From contig NZ_CP049861.1 of assembly GCF_011299615.1 (NCBI RefSeq), positions 1 through 64,000 of the forward strand: a stretch of DNA of 64,000 nt, given 5' to 3'. The translations under genes were made by a program, and so were the position numbers. Below, one piece after another: positions 15,036 through 23,839 of the stretch (its first letter is position 1; each line of letters begins with the position of its first letter). A model generated the notes under the pieces. It did not search any database, had not been told where the DNA came from, and saw only the letters and a list, made by a program, of their open reading frames with translations. Origin of the DNA: Erysipelothrix sp. HDW6C (GTDB taxonomy: Bacteria; Bacillota_I; Bacilli_A; Erysipelotrichales; Erysipelotrichaceae).

Positions 15036-15641
15036 TTATTGAGTGATTGTGTTGGATTCAATAAACGAATCGTAATCAGAGCTTTTGATGACACCACGCA
15101 AGAATATCGTGATTGCTACATGAACATCATCATCGCTAACATCACTTCCATACGTCGATTTGGACAAATACGCTGAAAGCAATCGTAAGTAGTGACGTGA
15201 TGCAATTTCTGGATTCAAATCATAGCCAATGTACTGTGCAATGGCCTCAAAGAAATCACGAATTGGTTGAAAGTAATTTTGCTGCCAAATTGTAAAGACT
15301 TTATACTGTACCGCATCACTGAGCTCACTCTCAATGTCATTCATCATGAGTGAGAAGTTAACCGCATGATTGTTCTTAAGGTAGATACTTGTCTCAATAA
15401 GTCTTTTTTCATAAGAATGATCACTGGTAAGTATTTCTTTGATTGAATTTCCGATTTCAACGGCAAAACGTTCCAATACTTCCGCGTAAATTGCCTCTTT
15501 ATTTTTGAAGTGATGGTAAATTGATGGTTGCGATACATTCAAAATTGACGCAATATCCCGCGTTGAGGTTGCAAGATAACCATTTTTCATAAACAAATCC
15601 GTTGCAACGCTAATAATCGATTCTCTGAGATTCACACTCAT
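15036..15641 (-). CDS. TetR-family transcriptional regulator (201 aa)
   Basis: Start at 15641 (MSVNLRESIIS) with GAGGAG 8 nt upstream, preferred over the ATG 9 nt earlier. N-terminal HTH (about 9-55): ATDLFMKNGYLATSTRDIASILN, then QPSIYHHFKNKEAIY, classical TetR. The C-terminal domain is helical and variable, suited to a hydrophobic ligand. It is divergent from an FtsX/LolD-type exporter and downstream-facing to the lipid operon; both have the same palindrome upstream. Likely a ligand-released repressor of both units (inference). Confidence 0.9.
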   Translation of the reverse strand: MSVNLRESIISVATDLFMKNGYLATSTRDIASILNVSQPSIYHHFKNKEAIYAEVLERFAVEIGNSIKEILTSDHSYEKRLIETSIYLKNNHAVNFSLMMNDIESELSDAVQYKVFTIWQQNYFQPIRDFFEAIAQYIGYDLNPEIASRHYLRLLSAYLSKSTYGSDVSDDDVHVAITIFLRGVIKSSDYDSFIESNTITQ

Positions 15642-15764
15642 GTCATCCACTCCTCTATTAACTAAATCTATCGCAAACCATGCTAATCGTCAAGGCATTT
15701 CACTTTTTAGTGGTTCTAAACATTGCATCTATATTTACTTCATCGATTCCATGTGGTAGAGTTA

Positions 15765-15782
15765 GCCTATCACTTGATAAGT
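15765..15782. promoter_or_regulatory. Putative TetR operator B
   Basis: GCCTATCA-CT-TGATAAGT; its central 16 bases match operator A (reverse complement) at 14 of 16 positions. It lies 68 nt upstream of the ABC permease start and overlaps a possible -35 (TTGATA). Confidence 0.7.
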
Positions 15783-15849
15783 AAATGTTTAAGTTTCTAT
15801 TTTTACATTCACGATACACGTAGCTATTGATAATTCTGGAGGTATTAAA

Positions 15850-16953
15850 ATGTTCTTAGCACTTAAAGAAATGAAAAAAGAGAAATCTCGGTTCGCAATG
15901 ATACTGCTTGTTACGATATTGATTGCGTATCTTGTCTATTTTTTGTCTTCGCTTGCGTTTGGTTTGGCACAGATTAATCGAACCGCTGTTGACTATTGGA
16001 ATGCGGAAGGCATTATACTTTCTGAAGCTTCCAATCAGAATATCTATGCATCAACCATTGATATCAATGAAATTTCTGATGCTATTGATGACACATCGCA
16101 TACTATTAACGTTATTAGCACAACTGCACGAATCTCTGAAAACCAAAGTGAAGATCCCTTTAACATTGTATTGATTGGTTCTGATACAATTGAAACTATT
16201 TCCCCACCATTGATGGAAGGACGAAGTGTTGATAATTTTGATGAAATTATAGTTTCTAAAAGTTTAAAGGCTAAATTAGATTTCAAAGTGAATGACACGC
16301 TGACACTTGCGAGTACCGATCGAGAATTTAAAGTTGTTGGGATTACTGATGATGCAAACTTTAATACACTTCCTGTGGCTTATGTCACTCGCGACATGGC
16401 CTCACAAAACTCTGTTATGTATAAAGATGGTTCAGATGTGAATTCAGTTGCGACACCCAACACACCCCAACGCGTATCGGCGATTTTAGTGAGTGAGAAC
16501 ATGGATATTCAATCCCTAAATCGCGATACATTAAGGTATTTCAGTATTGGTGAGTTCATTAATGGGTTGCCTGGCTATCAAGCGCAAGTCCTTACCTTTG
16601 GTCTCATGATTGGATCGTTATCGCTCATATCAACGATTATTATCGGAATCTTCATGTATATATTAACCATGCAAAAGAAATCAGTCTTTGCAGTCCTAAA
16701 GATTCAAGGATATAAAGATCGCTATATCATTTCGTCGGTAATCTTCCAAACATTAATGCTAACACTGTTAGGCTTCGCAATCGCCTATATACTTGCTTAC
16801 CTCACAGTCTTATTCATTCCAAAATTGGTACCCGTTGCAATCAATGTTACTTTGTTCATTGGTATTACATTGTTTGCTTTACTTTCATCATTATTTGGGA
16901 CATTGTTCTCTGCCAAAAGCATTTTGAAAATTGATCCATTAGAAGCACTCTAG
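15850..16953 (+). CDS. FtsX/MacB-type ABC permease (367 aa)
   Basis: Four TM helices: one near the N-terminus (RFAMILLVTILIAYLVYFLSSLAF) and three at the C-terminus (about 245-360), with a large extracytoplasmic domain between (about 40-235). The C-terminal FtsX motif appears as QKKSVFAVLKIQGYKDRYI and the end SILKIDPLEAL. It works with the ATPase 9 nt downstream, probably exporting or extracting an envelope lipid or peptide mechanically. Paralogous to the permease at 37170-38234 (shared MFLA-KE--K-K-R-A start). Under probable TetR control. Confidence 0.9.
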   Translation: MFLALKEMKKEKSRFAMILLVTILIAYLVYFLSSLAFGLAQINRTAVDYWNAEGIILSEASNQNIYASTIDINEISDAIDDTSHTINVISTTARISENQSEDPFNIVLIGSDTIETISPPLMEGRSVDNFDEIIVSKSLKAKLDFKVNDTLTLASTDREFKVVGITDDANFNTLPVAYVTRDMASQNSVMYKDGSDVNSVATPNTPQRVSAILVSENMDIQSLNRDTLRYFSIGEFINGLPGYQAQVLTFGLMIGSLSLISTIIIGIFMYILTMQKKSVFAVLKIQGYKDRYIISSVIFQTLMLTLLGFAIAYILAYLTVLFIPKLVPVAINVTLFIGITLFALLSSLFGTLFSAKSILKIDPLEAL

Positions 16954-16962
16954 GAGGAAAAG

Positions 16963-17628
16963 ATGATATCACTTACCAACATAACTAAAGATTTCAGGGA
17001 TGGAAACACTGTCCTTCATGTTTTAAAACCAACAACCGTAACGTTTAATTCTCATGAACTTTGCGCAATCATTGGCCCCAGTGGGTCGGGGAAGTCAACC
17101 CTTTTAACAATTATCGGAGCATTACAAAAACCTACAACCGGAGGGCTGGTTATTGATGGAAAAGACGTATACGCTCTTGCAGAACGGGACAGGTCAGCAT
17201 TGCGATTTGAGAAGATTGGATTTGTACTTCAAGGTTCTAACTTGATTCCTTATCTTACGGTTATCGAACAATTTCAATTGAAATTAAAACAAGCGCGCTC
17301 TCGTGACTTCGCCTTTCTTGATACTTTATTGCAAACCTTGGATATTGCATCACTCCGAAATAAGTACCCCGATGAAATCTCTGGTGGTGAACGACAACGT
17401 GTTGCGATTGGTTTGGCATTGTTGCTTAAGCCAAAGATACTTTTGGCGGATGAGCCGACTGCGAGTTTGGATACTGAGCGTGCCAATGAAGCTGTAAAGT
17501 TACTTCGCAAAGTTGCAAGCGAGTTGGGGACCTCCGTTGTGATGGTTACCCATGATGAACGCATGCTCGTTTATTGCAATCGCGTGCTATCAATGTCTGA
17601 TGGAACACTGTCTGAGACTCATTCATAA
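16963..17628 (+). CDS. ABC transporter ATP-binding protein, LolD-like (221 aa)
   Basis: Walker [10 protein letters not shown] (about 42-50), Q-loop VLQGSNLIPYLTV, signature ISGGERQRV, Walker [13 protein letters not shown] and H-loop VMVTHDER are all intact. AGGAGGAAAAG precedes the ATG. It is the motor of the FtsX-type permease immediately upstream and has the length of MacB/LolD-type ATPases. A terminator follows at 17672. Confidence 0.93.
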   Translation: MISLTNITKDFRDGNTVLHVLKPTTVTFNSHELCAIIGPSGSGKSTLLTIIGALQKPTTGGLVIDGKDVYALAERDRSALRFEKIGFVLQGSNLIPYLTVIEQFQLKLKQARSRDFAFLDTLLQTLDIASLRNKYPDEISGGERQRVAIGLALLLKPKILLADEPTASLDTERANEAVKLLRKVASELGTSVVMVTHDERMLVYCNRVLSMSDGTLSETHS

Positions 17629-17671
17629 CACTTCCGTTCTGTTTCAATGGTGATTATTTCTAGACTTACCG

Positions 17672-17699
17672 AGGCCCTCGTTGTTAACGAGGGCCTTTT
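17672..17699 (+). terminator. Terminator of the TetR-linked ABC operon
   Basis: AGGCCCTCGTT-GTT-AACGAGGGCCT followed by TTT. Confidence 0.85.
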
Positions 17700-17882
17700 G
17701 ATTCAAAGGGTTCCTATTGAACAAGGCATGACGTCACTAACAACTTCATTTTTTTTACTCCAAGTATATCATTGTTGACACATCACAATTTGTAAGCTAG
17801 CATTAAAAATGTAGCGACACAGATTGTTTTTGAATCACGAGAATCAGTTTACATAGGAGTGATTACTCAAAAGGAGAAGACT

Positions 17883-18650
17883 ATGGATAATTATTTTAAA
17901 GATATATTTGGTAAGACAAATGAAATTATTGCCAGTGATATAAAGGTTAGAGGCAATCAATTGAAGTTTAACGCACTGACAATGCAAATAAGTAATATTG
18001 CAGTCTTGGAGGCTTCCGAAGGAAAATTCCCTTTAACGCTAGTGCAGATTCTTATTTTGTTTGCCGCAATCGGACTCTTTTACGCGGGTTCATTTTTTTC
18101 ATTCCTGGGATTTGTAATCCTTGCGGTGTTGGCAATTACTTTCTATTTCAGTTATATGGATTACAAGCGCAATCGCTATATTCTCAGATTCCACATGAAC
18201 TCAAGCAGTAATTATTATATTGGGTTTAAGACTATTGAAGCAATTCAGAGAATACGGGAGGAACTGGAAATGGCAATAAATGGAAAACGTGATGATCAAA
18301 CTATTCATATTGAAAATCAAACAGTAGTTCATGGCAACAACCATGTTGTACATAATGGCAATCAGGAAGTTGACTACGGAAGTCAAAATAAGACATCAAA
18401 CCACACAAATTCTGTCAACACCATCAATTGGGGTGCAGTAGAAGCGAGCTTAAGTCCATTATTGACGGATGATCGTTTCAGTGATTTTGAGAAGAGTGTA
18501 ATTGGCGAATTACACGTTGCCGTTAAGGATCACAACGAAGTGGAAGTACGTTCTATTTTTAGTAAGTTCAAAACATTCTTTAAATCAGACGTCTTCAAGG
18601 GCGTTGTGAGTGGCGTTCTTACAGAATTTATTACATTCTATATGAAGTAG
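17883..18650 (+). CDS. Two-TM protein with polar repeat linker and C-terminal helical domain (255 aa)
   Basis: Start at 17883 (MDNYFKDIFG) with AAGGAGA 6 nt upstream. A cytoplasmic N-terminal segment (1-50) precedes two TM helices (TLVQILILFAAIGLFYAG, FLGFVILAVLAITFYFSYM; about 53-95). An amphipathic region follows, then a polar linker of short strand-like units (TIHIENQTVVHGNNHVVHNG; about 137-180) and a helical domain (WGAVEASLSPLLTDDRFSDF, SDVFKGVVSGVL). Such repeat linkers occur between sensor and effector parts of some signalling or immune proteins, but no catalytic motif is visible. Stand-alone gene with its own terminator. Function unknown. Confidence 0.65.
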   Translation: MDNYFKDIFGKTNEIIASDIKVRGNQLKFNALTMQISNIAVLEASEGKFPLTLVQILILFAAIGLFYAGSFFSFLGFVILAVLAITFYFSYMDYKRNRYILRFHMNSSSNYYIGFKTIEAIQRIREELEMAINGKRDDQTIHIENQTVVHGNNHVVHNGNQEVDYGSQNKTSNHTNSVNTINWGAVEASLSPLLTDDRFSDFEKSVIGELHVAVKDHNEVEVRSIFSKFKTFFKSDVFKGVVSGVLTEFITFYMK

Positions 18651-18681
18651 TATTACACACAAAAACAATCTGAAACTACAC

Positions 18682-18709
18682 AAAGCCCTCGTTTTTACGA
18701 GGGCTTTGT
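18682..18709. terminator. Bidirectional terminator
   Basis: AAAGCCCTCGT-TTTT-ACGAGGGCTTT between the convergent two-TM protein gene and LRR surface protein gene; it touches the latter's stop codon. Confidence 0.85.
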
Positions 18710-20547
18710 TAGTGTTTGCGATTCTTTTTTAAAATATGCGTACTGAGAAGTAGGGTAATCCCCAGTGTCGAAACGAAGTACCCCAACGTATTATTGGCAA
18801 TACCCGTATTGGGTAGCTTTGGTGCGGGGGATTCAACTACAGTTTCAATACGTTCCCATTGTGCTGTATAGATTTGATTTTCTGTGACGGTGTCAGCAAT
18901 TTCCGGACTCCATCCCTTAAATACGTAACCCGAACGTGTGGGTAACCCCACATAATCTGGCGTGATTGCCCCTTCTTCTACAAGGTATTCTTGATCCGCA
19001 AAGATTATTGCGTCAGCTACGCCATCGACATACGTGACTTGATATTTAGTTGTGACAATTGGATTGAGATTCCATTTTGCAAAAAGTATGATGTCATGTT
19101 CAACTTTATCAGTCATGAAATCCCATTTTTCCGTAAAGCTATCGTCAACATACCATCCTGCAAATGTGTATCCTGCCCTTGTTGGTGATACGGGTGTGTC
19201 AATGCGTGAACCAAAGTCCACATCTTCAATTTGTTCCATGTCATTGCCATTTTGTGGGTCAAAGGACACGTGGAATTGTGGTATCTGAATGGTCACATGT
19301 ACATTCCCTTGTAGCTTTCCATCCATGTTATTGAAGCTGGCATCAAATTCTAATGGGGAGTCTTTGATTGCAACTGTCTGGTCATCAACCATCGTAACGG
19401 CATCACTTTCAATCAAAGGTAAAGACTCATAATTATAACGATGGAACGTGTTTGTGATTTCTGAAGTATTTAAATAATGGGCATACTCTGGACCCGTAAG
19501 GTGCAGGGTCACTTCGGCTGTTTGATTGTCCCCTCTTAGCGTTGTGACACTTGCTGGGATAGGACTGAAATCAACAATCTTATTATGAGAAACGTTTAGA
19601 TTCGTAAGTTTTGGTGCGTTTGCGAGCGGCGTTAAATCGGCTAAGTTTGTACCTTGAATTTGAACTGACGTTAAACTCTCCATATTCTCTAGCCCTGAGA
19701 TGTCCTCAACCAAACCATACACAATTTTTACGCGTTCTAGGTTTCTTGAATTTCGCAGACCATTAAGATTTGTAAATTTATTTTGATCAAGAATAACATC
19801 TTTTAGCGATGTTATATTTTCCAAAGGATCCAAACTCTCAATTTGGTTTGACCAAACATGAAGATACTCGAGTTTGTTTAAGTTTTCAAGACCATGAAGG
19901 GATTTCACCTTATTATTCGTAATCGTTAATACTGTAAGATTTGTAAGATTGCTTAAGGGTGTTAGATCTTCTATATCGTTATACATCAAATTGAGACCTG
20001 TTATTTTTGTCAGTTGTGACAGCGGTGTAAGGTCGGTAATATGGCCTCGCGAAGTTGACGTTCCTTGTATTGTAATGTAACCTTCGAGATTGACTGCATA
20101 CTGAAGTCCCTCCAAGTTTGAAACATCACCATAGGATATTGTGCTAATTTGCGTTAATTCTTTCATTCTCGCAACTGTTATTTCATCGTCTAAAGTAAGA
20201 TTCAATTGGCGTTTGATGCGAATTCTTAATTGCTCATCTGGAATCGTGACAATTGCTTGATCTGGGTTTGACTCAACTTGAACTGTATTTTCTTCAGTGG
20301 ATTCAAAATCATTTGACATTTCCACACTATCTTCATTTTCAACCACTTCTTCGACAGATTCTGAATCATGTTGTATTCCTTCATTGGCTTCATCTTCAAC
20401 CACATCCTGATTCACCATTTCATCGAAAATTACGGTATCGTGTTCTTTATCGTTCATCCCTGTATCACCATCCATCGCAAAAACTGGTACAGAAATTGCA
20501 CAGATAACACTTAGAAATATACCGATAATAATAGATTTTTTACGCAT
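18709..20547 (-). CDS. Internalin-like LRR surface protein with LPXTG anchor (612 aa)
   Basis: Start at 20547 (MRKKSIIIG); the GTG 9 nt upstream sits too close to the AGGGAG. A signal peptide (to about VFA) is followed by an acidic stalk (about 30-95) and an LRR cap (PDEQLRIRIKRQLNL). Six or more leucine-rich repeats of the internalin type (about 105-335; LTDLTPLSQLTKITGLNL, IEDLTPLSNLTNLTVLTI) follow, then an Ig-like inter-repeat region. After that come a B repeat (about 425-490; FDPQNGNDMEQI...FAGWYVDDSFTEKWDF) and a second degenerate one. It ends with LPNTG, a hydrophobic helix and KKNRKH. A probable sortase-anchored adhesin or invasin-like protein. Confidence 0.92.
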   Translation of the reverse strand: MRKKSIIIGIFLSVICAISVPVFAMDGDTGMNDKEHDTVIFDEMVNQDVVEDEANEGIQHDSESVEEVVENEDSVEMSNDFESTEENTVQVESNPDQAIVTIPDEQLRIRIKRQLNLTLDDEITVARMKELTQISTISYGDVSNLEGLQYAVNLEGYITIQGTSTSRGHITDLTPLSQLTKITGLNLMYNDIEDLTPLSNLTNLTVLTITNNKVKSLHGLENLNKLEYLHVWSNQIESLDPLENITSLKDVILDQNKFTNLNGLRNSRNLERVKIVYGLVEDISGLENMESLTSVQIQGTNLADLTPLANAPKLTNLNVSHNKIVDFSPIPASVTTLRGDNQTAEVTLHLTGPEYAHYLNTSEITNTFHRYNYESLPLIESDAVTMVDDQTVAIKDSPLEFDASFNNMDGKLQGNVHVTIQIPQFHVSFDPQNGNDMEQIEDVDFGSRIDTPVSPTRAGYTFAGWYVDDSFTEKWDFMTDKVEHDIILFAKWNLNPIVTTKYQVTYVDGVADAIIFADQEYLVEEGAITPDYVGLPTRSGYVFKGWSPEIADTVTENQIYTAQWERIETVVESPAPKLPNTGIANNTLGYFVSTLGITLLLSTHILKKNRKH

Positions 20548-20885
20548 CACTCTCACACTCCCTATTGCTTCAGATAGGTTGTCTTCAATACAATCATTTC
20601 AAATAGAACACATAAAACGATTAATATTTAAACTGACAGCCTTTTCCATACAATCTTAACAAACTAAGCATGGAATGGGTCTCAAATGATACTAAATCGT
20701 TGATAATTGTAACAAGCGGACGTTTTTTGCATGCTATAAATTCATTTATAGAGCATGCTGCAACCGATTCAAAATTTTCGTATATCCCTCAGTGTAAAAC
20801 ATGTAATTTTTGAAGCTAAGAATTCATTTGCTTTTGCCTACAATTAAGTATCTTTACACCAGAGTAAAAACATAAATAGTGGCCA
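20548..20885. other. Intergenic region with an imperfect palindrome
   Basis: Contains promoter-proximal DNA for the LRR gene and an inverted repeat at 20729-20758 (GCATGCTATAAA...TTTATAGAGCATGC; two extra bases in the right arm). A T run precedes it on the forward strand, so it is not a terminator for either neighbour. No gene seen. Confidence 0.45.
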
Positions 20886-21527
20886 TTATGCGTTGTTAAT
20901 CGTAAAACGATCGCAATGAACCGTTGGTGTTTCAATCTCATCCAACAATGCAACTGCAAATGTTCCACTTGTTACTTCAGAATTTCCTTCCTCATTGACT
21001 AAAAGGTGATTTGTACCACGTACGTAGTTGTGTGCATCTCCAGGAATAAACATTGCTGATGGGGAAACGCCAACCCAATTAACATTATCAACATTCTTTA
21101 AATATTCATACTCATACTTTTGATTAATGGGTGTTGCAATCCATGCCGCTGCTGTAGGGTCTTTTTTGAGTGTTTCAACAAAAGGAATATCGTTTTGATC
21201 CAACAAGCTCCCTGCCCCCAATATGAACGCGATACGCGGTGTTTCTGTTTCACGGAACATTGTGATCAAGTTTGCCGCAAAATCGACATGACGGTACGCC
21301 TTGTCCGGTGTGATACTGAAAGCGTTGATGATAACATCAAAACCTTGCAAGTCCGCAACAGTAAGGCTGAATGCATCCTTCACAATCATGTGTTCAGGAT
21401 TATTCAAAAGTTTATTTGCTTTGTCGGCATCGCGAACGATTGCGGTTGTATCATGACCGCGTTTTACTGACTCGTGATAAAGTGCACTCCCTGCCATCCC
21501 TGTGGCACCAATTATTCCTATTTTCAT
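20886..21527 (-). CDS. Atypical SDR / NAD(P)-binding protein, NmrA-like (213 aa)
   Basis: An N-terminal Rossmann fold with GATGMAG (residues 7-13) and IVRDADKA after strand 2 fits atypical short-chain dehydrogenases (SDR_a5 / YwnB-like). These bind NAD(P)H and act as oxidoreductases or redox sensors. Further features: DVIINAFSITPDKAYRHVDF, TPRIAFILGAGSLL, NVNWVGVSPSAMF. Length is typical. Monocistronic with a weak SD (AGCAGG). Substrate unknown. Confidence 0.88.
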   Translation of the reverse strand: MKIGIIGATGMAGSALYHESVKRGHDTTAIVRDADKANKLLNNPEHMIVKDAFSLTVADLQGFDVIINAFSITPDKAYRHVDFAANLITMFRETETPRIAFILGAGSLLDQNDIPFVETLKKDPTAAAWIATPINQKYEYEYLKNVDNVNWVGVSPSAMFIPGDAHNYVRGTNHLLVNEEGNSEVTSGTFAVALLDEIETPTVHCDRFTINNA

Positions 21528-21754
21528 ACATATACCTGCTTTCTTTATATCTTTGTATCTAAATTATAGAACGTGTTGGGTACAGATTCCACTCAGGAGT
21601 TTACAAGTTTATCGTATTATCCACACTTAATCGCAAATACCGTGATAAAAATTTGACATTTGCTGACTTTAAGCGTATGGTTAATAAGTTAAGTTAACTA
21701 TTTTTGTGATAATGTCATGGAATCTAAAACTTATTCTAGACAGGAGGCAATCAC

Positions 21755-21958
21755 ATGGAATCAGGAAAAGTAAAATTCTTTAATGGAGAAAAAGGCTTTG
21801 GATTCATCATCAACGATGCTAACAGCGAGGAACTTTTTGTTCATTTCTCAGGTATCATTGCTGAAGGATTCAAAACATTAAACGAAGGTCAAGCAGTTAC
21901 ATTCGATATCGAAATGGGACAACGTGGACCACAAGCAATTAATGTTAAACCTTTATAA
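21755..21958 (+). CDS. csp: Cold shock domain protein (67 aa)
   Basis: A single OB-fold cold shock domain with RNP1 ([15 protein letters not shown]) and RNP2-like (LFVHFSGI) RNA-binding motifs and the standard CspA-like length. It binds single-stranded RNA/DNA and melts mRNA structure. It has a strong SD (AGGAGG) and an AT-rich leader of about 100 nt. A terminator follows at 21984. Confidence 0.95.
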   Translation: MESGKVKFFNGEKGFGFIINDANSEELFVHFSGIIAEGFKTLNEGQAVTFDIEMGQRGPQAINVKPL

Positions 21959-21983
21959 TTTGTAATTAAAGCAAGTTATAGCT

Positions 21984-22005
21984 AAAGACGGGAAACCGTC
22001 TTTTT
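21984..22005 (+). terminator. Terminator of the cold shock gene
   Basis: AAAGACGG-GAAA-CCGTCTTTTT, a GNRA-capped stem plus T run. Confidence 0.85.
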
Positions 22006-22020
22006 CTTATATCTAATTTA

Positions 22021-22044
22021 GAATACGTCGGAATATGTCGTATT
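22021..22044. promoter_or_regulatory. Tandem and inverted repeat upstream of the Y-family polymerase
   Basis: GAATACGTCG and GAATATGTCG occur back to back (22021-22040). The flanks also form AATACG...CGTATT (arms at 22022 and 22039). They precede a -10-like TATTAT (22052). This could be an SOS-type or other damage-regulator operator. It does not match the Bacillus LexA box CGAAC-N4-GTTCG. Confidence 0.45.
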
Positions 22045-22080
22045 TTTTTGTTATTATAGGAGTAGAAAAGGAGGCACTAC

Positions 22081-23442
22081 ATGAAACAATCACCGATCTT
22101 TGATTATCATAAAGAACCATCCCGCGATATTCTATGCATTGATTGCAAGAGTTTCTATGCCTCCTGTGAGGCAGCATCACTTGGACTTGATCCCCTTAAG
22201 GTGAAACTTGTGGTTATGAGTTATCCAAGTGACAGCACGCGTAAACGAGGTAGCGGGCTTATTCTGGCATCCAGTCCTTCCGCAAAGAAAGCTTACGGTA
22301 TCACCAATGTCAGTCGCGCACGTGACTTGCCCTTCCCCTATCCCAAAGACTTGGTTATCGTTGCTCCTCGCATGAACCATTACATGCACGTGAATCGGAA
22401 GATTAATAACATATTTCGAACCTTTGTTGATGATGCGAACATCGCTGTGTACTCTGTTGATGAAACCTTTCTTGATGTCACAGATTCGCTGAGTTATTTC
22501 AAATGTGATAGTGCCTATGAGCTTGCGCGCATCATACAACGCAAAGTATTCTCAGAAACAGGAATCTATACAACGATTGGAATTGGTGAGAATCCTCTGC
22601 TTGCGAAATTGGCACTTGATAATGAAGCAAAAGATAACCCAGATATGAAAGCAGAATGGCGTTATGAAGATGTCGAATACAAACTTTGGAATATCGATAC
22701 GATGACAGACTTTTGGGGAATCGGTCATCGCACAGCAAAGCGTCTGAATAAACTTGGAATTTATTCAATACGTGAGCTCGCTCACTCAAATTTTTATCGT
22801 TTAAAAAAGGAAATGGGTGTTTTGGGTGCCCAGCTTTATGCGCATGCTTGGGGCATCGATCGGACGTTTTTGGGCGAAGATTATGCTCCAAAGTCAAAAT
22901 CTGTTGGGAATTCTCAGATTCTTATTAAGGATTATGATAAGCGCAGTGAGATTGAAATTGTGGTCCGCGAAATGGCCGACCAAGTTGCCACGCGATTACG
23001 TAAAGATGATAAACTAACAACATGTGTGAGTCTTTGGGTTGGTTACTCCTTAACTTATAAAGATGCGGCCGGAAGGTCTGGATTTAGCAAACAACTCACC
23101 ATCGATGCAACCAATACCAGCAAGAAAATAACCGAGGCTGTATTGCGGATCTTTAATCAGTATTACGATAAACAGGTTGTCAGAAATATTGGGATATCCT
23201 GTTCAAAACTTGAGGAACCTACGCGTCAACAATTAAACCTCTTTGAAGATATCAAAGAGACCGATCGCAATAAAAAGTTTGATGAAGTTGTCGATCAAGT
23301 TCGCCGAAAGTATGGTTTTACAAAGATGATTTACACAAGTAGCCTGATGGAAGGGGGACGTGCAATTGCGCGCAGCTCCTTAGTCGGTGGGCATGCTGGG
23401 GGCATGGCGGGAATTGAGGGGAAATCTGATGAAGAGGACTAA
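22081..23442 (+). CDS. Y-family DNA polymerase, UmuC/YqjW-UvrX type (453 aa)
   Basis: Translesion polymerase. The palm shows ILCIDCKSFYASCEA (first catalytic Asp) and AVYSVDETFLDVT (SVDE motif). A fingers region (KRGSGLILASSPSAKKAYGI), thumb HhH (WGIGHRTAKRLNKLGIYSI) and C-terminal little finger domain with a QLNLFEDI clamp-binding-like motif (about 395-402) complete the enzyme. The long C-terminus is typical of Gram-positive UvrX/YqjW proteins. It overlaps the downstream YolD-like gene, the usual partner. The upstream repeat (22021) may give damage control. Confidence 0.93.
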   Translation: MKQSPIFDYHKEPSRDILCIDCKSFYASCEAASLGLDPLKVKLVVMSYPSDSTRKRGSGLILASSPSAKKAYGITNVSRARDLPFPYPKDLVIVAPRMNHYMHVNRKINNIFRTFVDDANIAVYSVDETFLDVTDSLSYFKCDSAYELARIIQRKVFSETGIYTTIGIGENPLLAKLALDNEAKDNPDMKAEWRYEDVEYKLWNIDTMTDFWGIGHRTAKRLNKLGIYSIRELAHSNFYRLKKEMGVLGAQLYAHAWGIDRTFLGEDYAPKSKSVGNSQILIKDYDKRSEIEIVVREMADQVATRLRKDDKLTTCVSLWVGYSLTYKDAAGRSGFSKQLTIDATNTSKKITEAVLRIFNQYYDKQVVRNIGISCSKLEEPTRQQLNLFEDIKETDRNKKFDEVVDQVRRKYGFTKMIYTSSLMEGGRAIARSSLVGGHAGGMAGIEGKSDEED

Positions 23443-23791
23443 AAAAGAATTCACGAATTACAACGACTATTATGATCGACCTTTCGGGCTCAAGTGGGGA
23501 ACTGCTTTTGCACTTTCAGAGTTGACTCAAGTTATCAACAGTACAAAAAATGACGCCTTAAAAACAATTGTTGAATTGCCCATTATGTCTCGTGAGGAAA
23601 TGGATGATGTGTTGCAAATTGCTTTTTTGAAATCATTGAAAGTTGAGATTCAATTGAGTATTCGGGATGAAAATGATCGGTTGTTGGATTCGCTAACAGG
23701 TTCCTTTTCTGGAATGGCTGATGCCGATAATGTATTCATTAACGATATCCCAATTGCATGGGAACATATTCGCAATATTAGAATCTTATAA
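23429..23791 (+). CDS. YolD-like protein (120 aa)
   Basis: Start at 23429 (MKRTKKEFTNY) inside the polymerase's 3' end (14-nt overlap) with GAGGGG upstream. The sequence FTNYNDYYDRPFGLKWGTAFALSEL resembles YolD family proteins, which are usually encoded next to Y-family polymerases and have been proposed as UmuD-like accessory factors. A conserved central helix and C-terminal beta-rich half are visible. Co-transcription with the polymerase supports a role in translesion synthesis. Confidence 0.82.
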   Translation: MKRTKKEFTNYNDYYDRPFGLKWGTAFALSELTQVINSTKNDALKTIVELPIMSREEMDDVLQIAFLKSLKVEIQLSIRDENDRLLDSLTGSFSGMADADNVFINDIPIAWEHIRNIRIL

Positions 23792-23792
23792 A

Positions 23793-23826
23793 AAGGGTCA
23801 CCGTCTGATATTGGACGGTGACCCTT
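23793..23826. terminator. Bidirectional terminator
   Basis: AAGGGTCACCGTC-TGATATTG-GACGGTGACCCTT between the convergent YolD-like and PTS IID genes. Confidence 0.85.
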
Positions 23827-23839
23827 GGCATGTCTCTAA

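Noticed and set aside
20253-20507. Forward frame antisense to the LRR protein stalk
   Set aside because: Leu/His/Gln-rich shadow of an acidic repeat region on the real strand; no SD.
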